Shown here: in pieces, positions 48,001 to 60,300 of the stretch
How positions within the stretch are numbered: the stretch's first letter is position 1
How the letters are laid out: each line of letters begins with the position of its first letter
Source of the DNA: Theodoxus fluviatilis
Taxonomy: Eukaryota > Mollusca > Gastropoda > Cycloneritida > Neritidae
Direction of reading: 5' to 3'
Assembly (NCBI GenBank): GCA_034096865.1
Contig: JAWQFJ010001795.1
Coordinates: 107,001 to 171,000 of the forward strand
Length of the DNA stretch: 64,000 nucleotides
Notes under the pieces: generated by a model
What the model was told of the DNA's origin: nothing
What the model saw: the letters and a program-made list of their open reading frames with translations, nothing else
Database searches by the model: none
Translations under genes and position numbers: made by a program

Positions 48001-50912
48001 CTTCGCATGTGAGTCAAAAATAGTTTCTGACCCATCATTTTCAAGAAGCTGACCACGATTCATTAAAACATATTTTAAATAAATTTAAAAAATTACAACC
48101 TCTATATTTAAGGAAAACATCTGTATGAGGAACTAATTCTTGATGATTGCAATGCCTGATCAGCAGCACTTTTCTTTGCGTGAACTTGTAATGTCCCACA
48201 CAGTTTCTGCCCATTGCTGCAATTCCACAACTGACCTCATCATTAGCTAGGTCCCAGCTGCTTCCTCTTGCATTTCCATCCTCAAACTCATTCTGAGTTT
48301 AGCAGTCAAGTGACCACCTTAAGGCAGAGCTGTCTCCTGTTAAGTTCCCTGTGTGGTCCCTTAATTTAGGATGAGTTTGAGTAGGAACTGGGGAGCTCAC
48401 CCACACCTATGATGGGAGGCAAGGGAGGAGGGCACTCTTTTGGGACATAATTATTTGACACCTGGCATATATTTAAGACCATCTCAAAGAATAAGATGTA
48501 TCCAGACCACAACAGAATTATTCCAAGGGCAAAAACAGTAGAACCCACCTTCATCTTCTGTCTCGACCTTCACTTCTTCCTTTTGTGCAGGCCCTTCTGG
48601 CATGGGGAGGCTTTTGATGACTCGCAGAGCCTTGGCTGCAGCGTTGTGTCGAGCTGCCTGGCGTGTTGACCCCTCGCCAATGAACTCTCTGGTCCCCACT
48701 TTTAGGGACACATAAAAGGTGCGTGGCACACGTGGATAGTGGTACCTGCCAAAAACATCACAAGAGTTTCGCTACAACCTATTGAGCTCTTCGTGAAAAG
48801 ATTATGAGGGTTTGGTTACCCTTAATTGCACATGTGAAGCTCCACTCAGTAAGACAAAAACATGCAATAAGCATATATTGATAAGGTTAATTGTTTTAAA
48901 TGTTTCAAACAGCAATCAGGTGATTCTCCGACACATGAAAATTGTTCCACTTGCTTCCTGCATCAAGCAGCAAAACGGAATCATCACATGTAATATATCC
49001 TCCCTTCCTACCATTCCAATACCTCCTGCTGCCTACTCTCATTCATCCTGTGTTATCGCAACCATGATGGGAACAGAAGGCTGCCACGGGACCACTACAG
49101 CTAGAGCATGGAGTCACAGAGGGGACTGAGTGGAAGCAGCTGGAGCCCAGCCGACGCCTGGGCTGGTACAGGAATGGCAGCAAGGGGTGGACATCACTTG
49201 TCATGCAATCTGATGGCAGCTTGGGCACCACAGACCTATCCTTGTGACACTGCTCAGATGACCAGTCAAAAGTTTTCAATGAAAGTATGACTGTTAAACT
49301 GGCCTTAAAGGTAATTACATTTTTGGTATCATTATCAGCTTAAAGCCACTTTCAGGAATTCAATGCTCAAGTACTCAATTAATATTAAACTATACAAGCA
49401 TCATATAAATATCTTCAGAATTTCATTTTCATTTTTTTTGTGTAATGCATGAGGGTTTCTACTTGTCAGTTCACCAAGAATATTCCATCCAAGATCTACA
49501 ATGATTGAAGTTATGTAACTGGAGAAGTTAGGATATCAATGCCAACAAAGTATTACAGCACAAGCCCACTCAGGGAAGAAAGCAGCACCAAACAAGCAGA
49601 CGCATTGAGGGAAGCCTCAGTAAAAAAGCAAGCCACAAGCAAAGTGAAACCAAGTCAGTCCTAGCCTCCGGTCTGCCCTCCTTGGCATCCACTGGAGCAG
49701 ACACTGCACCTGCTGGCAACTAGGAGCTACAAGTGCATGCAGGTCCCTTGTTGAGCGCAAGAGACTGCCTGGGGAGGAGGAGCTTGAGGGACCGAGACCA
49801 GAAACTTGCTGGGGGACTTCTCCATCGTGGCCAGCCACCACACAACCTGTCCTAATCAGTAAGGGTTTTGGCATTTGGAGACGACCGTTTTGTGTTGTTT
49901 ATCATTGGCTGTCTTACCCGATTCATTTGATATTAATATTGATACAGGATTTAAAAAATGTAGATCAGGTGTCATGCCAGCAGTAACTGTGAGAACATGG
50001 CCGGTGTTGTGGCCCAACACAGGTGCTACAGAGCCAGCATAAGGCAATACAGAGTTGACTTTTGGCTTGGAAGGGAGGTGGTTCTGAAGACCGGGCAGAT
50101 TGCCTGTGTAGTTTGAATGCAGTGTCAGGCTACACCAAATATTGAGTAGCATGTGTTTAAGAGTGCAGTATAGTACATGTAATTAAAAGTTGGTTTTCAT
50201 GCATTAATAAAAATTTCCGGCAAATTATTGCAAACTATGAAAAAGTTGTGTCCCGGGTATGTATTTCTGCAAAAACAAGTAACTGACCCAGATTGGCCCT
50301 CCCCCCACCCCCACATTTCCCATAGATGCCTGGGCCGTCCACTGCATCCCAACCTGTCTCCAGGTGGCATGACATTGTGGCACTAGATGTAGAGGTGTCG
50401 ATTGGAATGAAAAGAGAGGTTGACAATCTGTGCCACTTCCCTCACTATGATGAAAGTTTTGCACCAGTCATGACTTCTTCAATCAACTTGCTCGAGTTAG
50501 GACTGGCTCCATGGTGGCTGGTTACACTTGGCCAATCCCCATTCGCCAAGCCTTCTTCCTGTTTGGAGGGGTGGCATGGCCAGCAGTCCCACTCCAACAA
50601 CCAGCTTCCTTCCATGTTTTCCATTTTGACGACACTTTTTGGTTGACACATAGCATTCCACCTTGCCAGTTTTTCTCTCAGGGCACATTTGCACATTCTG
50701 AGCTTATGATATAGAGATCTTGTCAGTAAAACTCTGTGTAGTTCATCTTTACAGTCCTTAGGATATACTGTTGCCACAGAAAGTTTCTAGGCACCTGCAA
50801 TAAGGCCCCTTAGAGAGAGAAAATAAAGCGAATTCATCAATGTTGCACCTAAATAGCTTTACCATCTCACACAGTAACCAAACTCCATCATCATAAATAT
50901 ACATATACATTT

Positions 50913-50999
<87 letters not shown>

Positions 51000-53900
51000 G
51001 CACATGAAAGAATAAAAAGTCTCACGAGTTGGTTATGAGATGTCCTCAACTTTCATCATCTTGGGTCAATAAAAGTCTGAAAGTTTGACATATTCATATT
51101 CTATGACGTTTTTACACTTTGGGGGGTTTTTGTTCTGATAACTGAAAACTAGTTTATTTGTGAGTTTTTAATGGGAGATGTTTGGGAAGTTTTTTAAGGC
51201 TAGTGAAATGACACAAGTGTCATACTCACAGCTACAATGAGGAGGTACATGATCTGCTTGGTGGGGTGAGCTCTGCCTAAACACATTTCAATTCTTTGAT
51301 CACAAGACCTTGCAATATATACTTTTTTTTAAATAGGAACCACAGGTGTTGGTAAAATGAGAATCTGGCAAAGTGGGGGAAATTGGTGGCACAGTGGGAT
51401 CTGGCAAAGTGGGGGAGTGAGAATGGAAATTGGAGAGAAACGGTCACTACATCTTGCTTGCACTCATTCTCACCAAACCAGCTCCATAGTGTGTCAAAGC
51501 CCAACACCAACAGATACTCCGCAATACAGCACAAGGTACCGTTTCAAGGAAAATACAGTTAGGAAATCCAAAAAGTGTGTACCGTAAATCTCGGGCTACA
51601 TGGTGCATTCTAAAGTAAGAGGTGCTCCAATATTGCAAGAAAAATGAAGAAAAAACACACACCAAAAACCTACATGTAGGGTGCAAAGTCATATAAGGTA
51701 CATATAGCGAAAGAACTACACAGGTACAATTCAGAACTAAACGAAACAAACATTAGTCAAGGTCATGAAACTTGTCGGCACAAGAAGAAGCAAAGTAGCA
51801 TGGCATTGGAACTTCCGGCCTTGCATGAGGAAGAATGAATGTGCAAGGTGATATGTACCATGAATCCTAGGATCAAGACTGCAGCAGTACAAGAAACATT
51901 TCCAACACACTACTGCTATCGATATAAAATCTGACTGAACACATCTGAATGAATGTGTGTGTGAATAAACCTCACTTTTAACCCCCCAATTTCCGTCATG
52001 CTGCCTCATCAAAGCAGCATAAATGTTGTGAAACTCTAATGGCGTGCTCATTCTTTCACAAACATTTGCCAAAAACTACGACAAAAATAGCAAAATTCTA
52101 CTTGTGTTCATCATGAGGTGAATTATTTGAAGTCTGCTACTGCAATCAGTGCAAAATTCACTGTTGACAAATAGAATTAAACTATGAAACACTGCGTACT
52201 TGCAGCTTTTATGAGTTCTTTTTGACATTCAATGTAGGTGGCGGCAGCCTCTATACAGTCATGCAGGGAAACCTGGTTTTTGCACTAATTTTCACACCAT
52301 GTTTATATCAACAACATTTGCTTGGTTTGTCTTGACAATGTGCCCAATAAATACTTTGAAGTTCATTCTGCCTTGTCTTTGCCTTCGTTTGATGTGAATG
52401 AGAACATGTGAGCGAGAGGAGTAGGCAGAAATGCCTAATATTTTGGATCGACGAACCGCGACGCCATTAGGCCTGCAGCCATTTTGAGCTCAAGCAAAAC
52501 AACACCTATCTGGGAAATCTCGCTGTTCTCTGTTCATGTCTATTTTTAACTTGAACAAAAGTGTGTCAGGTCAAACAAGACAAAGCTAGGCTTTGTTTAC
52601 GTGTGATTTTAATTTTCCTAGGTAGTAGGGTTTATGAAAAAAATCCGAGATGAAAACACCTAAATATAGCTTGGTCACTTTCTCGGCTGAATTACGGGAT
52701 TGGGGCATAATTGCGACCCCACAATCATATATGCGATGGAAACAGCGTTTTCTGGAGGTTTCGGTCATGTTCGAAACTAAAGAATGCATGACGTCCACGC
52801 CGAGCGACAGTCAATCAAAAGAGGCAACCCGTGCCTTTGACACGAAGCAGCCCTAGCTCAAAACATGGCGACCGAACACGCGCTTTCAACGTCGCCGTTA
52901 GCGACTCTGTTCGAGAAAGTCGAAACCATTCTTGATAAGTTTGTCGATAATCGTATTCATAAACATCTATTTTCGGTACTTGTAGAGTTTTAAGGTGCTA
53001 ATTTCACGTAAGAATGGCTAGATTTTAAGCTAAAAGTTGCGAGTGGATACGATCCATGCCGATCGGGCTCGAGTGTTATGGGTAGTGACAAAAACATGTT
53101 CTGTGTCTTTTTTCAGGCGATTTATTGTTCCAAGTCAAGATTTGAAACAAAAAAAAGAGTAGTTGTAGAAATGAGTGGTGTATTGTTTTTGTGATGATTT
53201 AACTTTGGTGGGGGTAAAATAGACAAAAGCGTTTGCTTTCTAAAACCGGAAGTAGATCGAGTCAGCGTCTGTCGTCTTCTTCTGTCGCTAGTTCAGTAGG
53301 CCTAGTTGTTCACATGTTTCAAGATGTTGGCTTCAGTCGTTTTTCTTCTGAGTGGCATCTTCAGAGAATAAAATAGGATTTAACCACAAATTATTTCAGA
53401 AAGGATTTATTAATCAGGTATTTGTCCTAGTCATATGGTCACAAACTTTGGCTTTGCCTCACTACTTTGAGTGCACGAGGGTTCAGTGTTATTCATGTGA
53501 CTACAATTACAATTAGCTGCTTGCTTCTGATGTGGTGGCACTGAGGGTTCAGTGTTATTCATGTGACTACAAAGCTGCTTGCTTCTGATGTGGTGGCACT
53601 GAGGGTTCAGTGTTATTCATGTGACTACAAAGTTGCTTGCTTCTGATGTGGTGGCACTGAGGGTTCAGTGTTATTCATGTGACTACAAAGCTGCTTGCTT
53701 CTGATGTGGTGGCACTGAGGGTTCAGTGTTATTCATGTGACTACAAAGTTGCTTGCTTCTGATGTGGTGGCACTGAGGGTTCAGTGTTATTCATGTGACT
53801 ACAAAGCTGCTTGCTTCTGATGTGGTGGCACTGAGGGTTCAGTGTTATTCATGTGACTACAATTACAAAGCTGCTTGCTTCTGATGTGGTGGCACTGAGG

Positions 53901-56900
53901 GTTGAGTATTGTCCATATGGACTGAACGACAATTTTTTTCTTGATTTTGTCTGAAATAGGGTGCTTTGATACTTGCTGTCAAGAAAAAGTGACCTGCACA
54001 TTCCTGTTTGTTGGTTCTATCAGTTCCATACATTGCATTCTGCTTGTGTGCAAAATTTCAAGCATTTATCTCCAGTAGTTTTTGAGCTGTAGCTTGTTCA
54101 GTATACGAGTTCTTCGAAAACTTTCACTTTTCGTCTAATTTTTTTGTTATTTTTGGTGGTCATCAACTGATGTATTAATTTTTAAAGCAATTTGATTGTT
54201 TTCTTGGGCCCTTTATATCATATTCTGTCTGTCTGCAAAAAATCAGTGAAATATCTTAAACGGTTCTTGAGTTATAGCTTCTTAAAGTGAAATATTCCAG
54301 AAAATGGCCTTGTTCCGCGAGGCAAATTGATGTTTTCCCCATTTTTAAGGCTCTTTTTAAAAAAAACCAGCCTGCCATGGTCCCTGAAAAAAATTAGAGC
54401 CAGACAATAACATAGAATGTATGAAATATTTCATTTATAAGGACAGCTGTGCTTTAGTTTTGATTCTAATGACCTTCAAAGTTGCTACTTTATGCTAATT
54501 TGACATTTATGTATTACGAGCGTTTCGCCTTTCACGACCTTTGAAGTGGCATATCTCAGAAACTAATGAAGATATTCACTTACTTTTTTTTTCTTTTTTT
54601 CTAGTCTTTCTGCCAACTTTATAACACAACACATTATAAACTTCCTCTTCCCCAACAAAAATTTGACTGCCGCCACCTATTCAATGGGAGTTCTGTCTGC
54701 AAAACAATGAACTAATGTTGTTCTGATGGAGACCTATCAGATTTTGAACTGGAACATACATTTTGTGCTTGCCTTCTTTCTTTTTCCATATTTTTTGCAC
54801 TATACCTCATTAAAACATCATTTGTGAAAAACTAATAAATTTAGGTTTGCTTAACTCTCTGGAGTCGTAACGCCCCATATGGGGCGTTGCCTACAAAACA
54901 TTCCTGTATACTCACCAATGGTCTAAGGGAGGCAACTCCAGTTTAGAATAATATAGGAACCATATTTCCACAGTGAGTTACCTTTCTTTATGATTTCTTT
55001 TGAGGGGAGTTTGAATCGGTGAATTTTTTATGTGAACACCCTATGTTTTGCAAAAATGGCCGACAACTACTTTTCCGTGAAAATCTATCAATTTATATAG
55101 TGATTTTTCTTTTCTAGGTGCCTTTTTTATATTGCAAATGCTATCAGAATATAGGTAAATATATTGGCATTGTTTTTGCATTTCAATTTTTTTTTTGAAG
55201 GCACCATTCCAGCATTTTTCAATTCTTGCAACTTGACTGACGATTTTTGAACTTTTTTTTTTTTTTTTTTGCTGATTACATGCATTATTTCAGTAGATAT
55301 AACTCAAATCATGCACATTGAAACATTTTGATCATGATTTGTTTGAATTAAGTGAATAAATATCTTTTATTTGATATATAGCTTTTGTCATTATTTCATG
55401 GCTTTCTATTTTTGTTAGATTTTTGAAAATGCTTAAAAAACCTACGTTGCTAGTGAGTTAAACTTCTCATGAAAATGTAGAATAATGACAAAATAGAAGA
55501 CATTTTTTCTAACCATAAACAGGAACGTGTTCACCCTTATGGTCCTGTAAGTCATTCACAGGTTTCATTCCCCAGGCCTGTAAGGATTATGTAATTTGTA
55601 TAGAAAAAAAAATCAGTCAGGTAACAGCCACGTGGGGTGGGTGGTACAGGATTGAGCAGGGTGGGTGGTAATGGGCGGTACAGGATCTTAAGAGTTAAGA
55701 AGGAGATGCATAAGGTGCACTGGGATAGAAGGTGCAGGGGTTCAAATGATGGAAAAAAGATGCTGCTTGTAGTCCAAGATTTATGGTAATACTGTACCAT
55801 TCAAATGCAAATACACCATAATTCCATAAAAGAAAAGGCAGTTCCATAAATGACAAGGAAATTTCTAAATACAAAAGAAATTCCCTCAAAAAGCTTCTAC
55901 TATAAATGCGTGATTCTGCAAAAGTCTGATCCCACACACCGGCAAGAATTACTGATTTTTCCCCCTAATAACAGACCAACAACAAATCTTGCAACACTTC
56001 AACATCAACAGAATGCAGTATTACACTTGATATGTAGTCTCAGCATTCTTCTCATGACTACACTTGATCAAGCCGTCAAAATGGCTCAGGGCAATTCACT
56101 GGCTTTCCTAAGAAGGTAGCACTGCAAGGTCACCCAAACTGACACGGATCATGCTGTATATTCAGTCCACCCTGGCAGCAAGCCAACCCAGCCACAGACT
56201 ACCTATCCACCAGTTCAACTTACACACACCTATGATAAGAAGTTCTCATCTTTAGCTAAGAGACTGCCACTAGTTTGTCTCGTGAGCTAATCGGAAGGGG
56301 AAGCCTTCAAGTTCACACTGCATAGCATGTGGCCAATTCCCACCTAAATCTGAAACTTTTTACATCTGTCCCACAGTTTTCTAGTTCATAAGCAGCCTCT
56401 CCAGGTCTCAAAGAAAAGAGTTTCCCAGACAGCCGGCACTCCAGACCTTTCCACCTCCACCAGAAGGCTGAGCCTGCAAGTGCCTAGGCCATCATGGTGG
56501 CACCCCTCCACTACCATGTCATGGTGGCACCCCTCCACTACCATGTCATGGTGGCACCCCTCCACTACCATGTCATGGTGGTACCCCTCCACTACCATGT
56601 CATGATGGCACCCCTCCACTACTATGTCATGGTGGCACCCCTCCACTACCATGTCATGATGGCACCCCTCCACTACCATGTCATGGTGGCACCCCTCCAC
56701 TACCATGTCATGATGGCACCCCTCCACTACCATGTCACGGTGGCACCCCTCCACTACCATGTCATGGTGGCACCCCTCCACTACCATGTCACAGTGGCAC
56801 CCCTCCACTACCATGTCATGATGGCACCCATCTATTGCCACCAACCACCACAGCCATCCACTCCTGCACCCAGCACCTCCCCATGGGTCAATAGCAAAGC

Positions 56901-57337
56901 TCTCTCCCTCACTGCAGAGCAAAACTATCTCCATGTCAGTCTCTAACAATACCCCTAACCCGAGGAAGCAGTTGGCAAAAGGTAATGAGGGAGATCAGTA
57001 TGAGCCATGTCACTCAGAAGGCAAACACCCAAATCATCAGCTCTTCCACTAACAATTAGATTCTGCAGTCAGGCAGAGAGGCATGTAGTGTCTACGGAGT
57101 GATGGGCGTGACAATGTGCAAACTTTACATACCATAATTGGGAGACTTGCACCTTTCCTCCAGGGTCAACAATGCTAGAAACAGTAAAAGTCCAAGTTTG
57201 AGTTTCTGCTCGAACTAGAACACACTTTACAAACATGGGCTGAAATGGTCGGATTCTCACAGAGAAATCATTATATCTGCTGTTGTTATTTTCCTTAGTC
57301 ACAAGAAGGAATCAATGCACTGTAGTAGCAAGTTAAG

Positions 57338-57374
<37 letters not shown>

Positions 57375-60300
57375 AACCTGCCCTGGCCACCAGGAGCTGT
57401 CTATACAGGTCTGTGGGAGATACAGAGGGAAACTTTTCTAATGGAGGGAGAGGTTCCCCTACCTTTCTCTCCATACTGCATTGAAATGTTTCCTCTGGCC
57501 CCCTTACTTCCGTTCACTACCTTGCAGACACTATAGACATTCCATCGGTAACAAGCTCTATTACAATCCCTTTCTGTGCTTTGCGACCCCGATCCACTGG
57601 TAGACCAAATGGCTGCCAGAGCAAGTCACACATGACACCTTTCCACTCAGCAGTAGGAGCCATGCAGTGGCGGAGCTGCTCTTCCCACTGAACCCTAGCT
57701 AGCTGCAATGGAAGTGGACAACATGGATACCCACCCATACCTCTGGTTGTATGCCATGGTTCGGAAGTCAAAGCCTGCAGGTGGGTAGAAGGAGGGCTGC
57801 CTGTTCTCGATTGGCTTGTACACTGCCGGCTCATTGCGCTTCATGGCCAGAGCATTCAGCTCCACGGTGGGTGTTACTGTGGCTGTGGGGACAAGACCTG
57901 ATTGACATAGGAATCCACTTGCATGTTTGCACACTTGCATACACGTATGCTTGCATGCATACACACAAATAACCCACAGACATAGGCACACTCACACACA
58001 CACAGATGCACTTATACCCATGCATGCACTTGCACACAGATAAATAATATCAGAATCCTTCAGCAAAAACTTATTTTGGGGTGGGTGAGGGTAGGGTGGG
58101 GGTGGGGGTGGGGGTGGGGGGGGGGGGGGGGGGGGTAGAGAGAGGATACAAATAAAAAGTTTGTCAGGATAACAAATAAAACAACAGCATGGTCCAAATT
58201 AATTAAAATCCGTAGCGTTGTGTGTAACTCCTCAAAGAAAGGTCTCTCGTCATTCATCACTACGTCTCACAGGTGACATTTTCAGGGTTGCATGAAACCA
58301 GATTCTGTGAAATGAAACAAATCAGATGAGCTTAACTCTGAACGTCCTGTAAGGAATTTCACAACTACAAGCCCCAGTCCTGTAAGGAATTTCACAGCTA
58401 CAAGCCTCAGTCCTGTAAGGAATTTCACAGCTACAAGCCTCAGTCCTGTAAGGAATTTCACAGCTACAAGCCTCAGTCCTGTAAGGAATTTCACAGCTAC
58501 AAGCCTCAGTCCTGTAAGGAATTTCACAGCTACAAGCCCCAGTCCTGTAAGGAATTTCACAGCTACAAGCCTCAGTCCTGTAAGGAATTTCACAACTACA
58601 AGCCTCAGTCCTGTAAGGAATTTCACAGCTACAAGCCTCAGTCCTGTAAGGAATTTCACAACTACAAGCCCCAGTCCTGTAAGGAATTTCACAACTACAA
58701 GCCCCAGTCCTGTAAGGAATTTCACAACTACAAGCCCCAGTCCTGTAAGGAATTTCACAGCTACAAGCCTCAGTCCTGTAAGGAATTTCACAGCTACAAG
58801 CCTCAGTCCTGTAAGGAATTTCACAGCTACAAGCCTCAGGGCCCATATTCACAACGGCGATTTATTTTAAGTCTGATTTATCTCTAAACTCAGACGATTC
58901 CAACTGCCTGTTCCGCTCTCCCTTGGCTGGAAACCAGTATATATAGCAAAGCGCAACCTAGGATCCTCTGACGAGCGTACCTTATCTAACCAATCAAGAT
59001 AACGCGTGGCTAGGGGATAAATCGAGTGTTAAAAAGATAAATCGCCGTTGTGAATACTGGCCCAGTCCTGTAAGGAATTTCACAACTACAAGCCCCAGTC
59101 CTGTAAGGTTTTAGAGAAAATGACACATAACACGGTTGTTCTGTTAAACAAAAATCTAACTTCTATAATAGTGTATGGATCTGTAAGAAATTCTTTGTGT
59201 GTAGTCAAAAATGAATGTTGGTCATTCTAAGATCAAGTACAGAGTGTGGTTTTTTAAACATTTTTCTTTGCCTTATTTGCATGTAATTGGCATAATTACA
59301 GGTAAATAAATGGAAATAGACCAAAACATATTTTTCTATGTCTGACCATTCGGAGATGGTGAAATCATCATCCGATGACGAGTCGAATAATATGCTCATG
59401 GAATTCCGATATATCACTTGGGAAGCAGTAGTGGAGTCAGCTCAGCAAGTCTAGATCGAACTGTTTCGATAAAAAACAAATCACTGCTAGAACCATAGTT
59501 GGCATTATCATTTGCCATCTTCACAATGGAGAACGCCCACACAGAAAATGAGCGAAAAAGCCAAATAACTCAGTAGAAATTGATCAAAATCTGTTTTAAA
59601 ACATTCCCAGAGACGCACTAACCAAGCAGAAGTAGCCCAGTAATTTCCTTCAGTCCCTAGAGAGCTCGCAAGAGTTATCTCCCTTGATATTGTAGCAGTG
59701 AATCAGGAGCGGTTACAAGCGGTATCGGATTTAGCCTCAGGAGCAGTTAGGAGCGGTACAGGACGTTGAAAGTTAAAGCACTTTGCATTGCAAACAGATG
59801 AAAAAGCTCAATTGAAGACTCTGGGAAGCAACCTTCTTGTGCAGCAAGTCTCCTAATTGCTTGACTGGTGGGTTGATTCTTTGAAGGTTGACTGTCAAAC
59901 AGCCTTTGCTGGTTAGAAGTTTGACTGTCAAACAGCCTTTGCTGGTTAGAAGTTTGACTGCCAAACAGTCTTTGCTGGTTAGAAGTTTGACTGTCAAACA
60001 GCCTTTGCTGGTTAGAAGTTTGACTGTCAAACAGCCTTTGCTGGTTAGAAGTTTGACTGTCAAACAGCCTTTGCTGGTTAGAAGGTTGACTGTCAAACAG
60101 CCTTTGCTGGTTAGAAGTTTGACTGTCAAACAGCTTTTGCTGGTTAGAAGGTTGACTGTCAAACAGCCTTTGCTGGTTAGAAGTTTGACTGTCAAGTCCC
60201 CAGCTCTCCAGTCATTCACTTTTCATGAATCACATAATGGATCTGTTCTAACTGCAGAGAGCTACACTTAGAGTAGGTAGTGGCAGCAAAAATTGAAACC

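Larger units (their letters stand above)
58336..59772. mobile_element. piggyBac-like element, family 3, copy 2 (expanded)
   Basis: Flanked by TTAA (58332-58335 and 59773-59776). Ends CTCTGAACGTCCTGTA and, inverted, CTTTCAACGTCCTGTA. It keeps a minus-strand acidic fragment ([20 protein letters not shown] near 59340-59402). It contains a 33-bp minisatellite next to its left end and a nested PIF/Harbinger-like MITE. Confidence 0.88.

Noticed and set aside
58282..58852. [11 protein letters not shown] repeat ORFs
   Set aside because: Translation of the 33-bp minisatellite inside a transposon.
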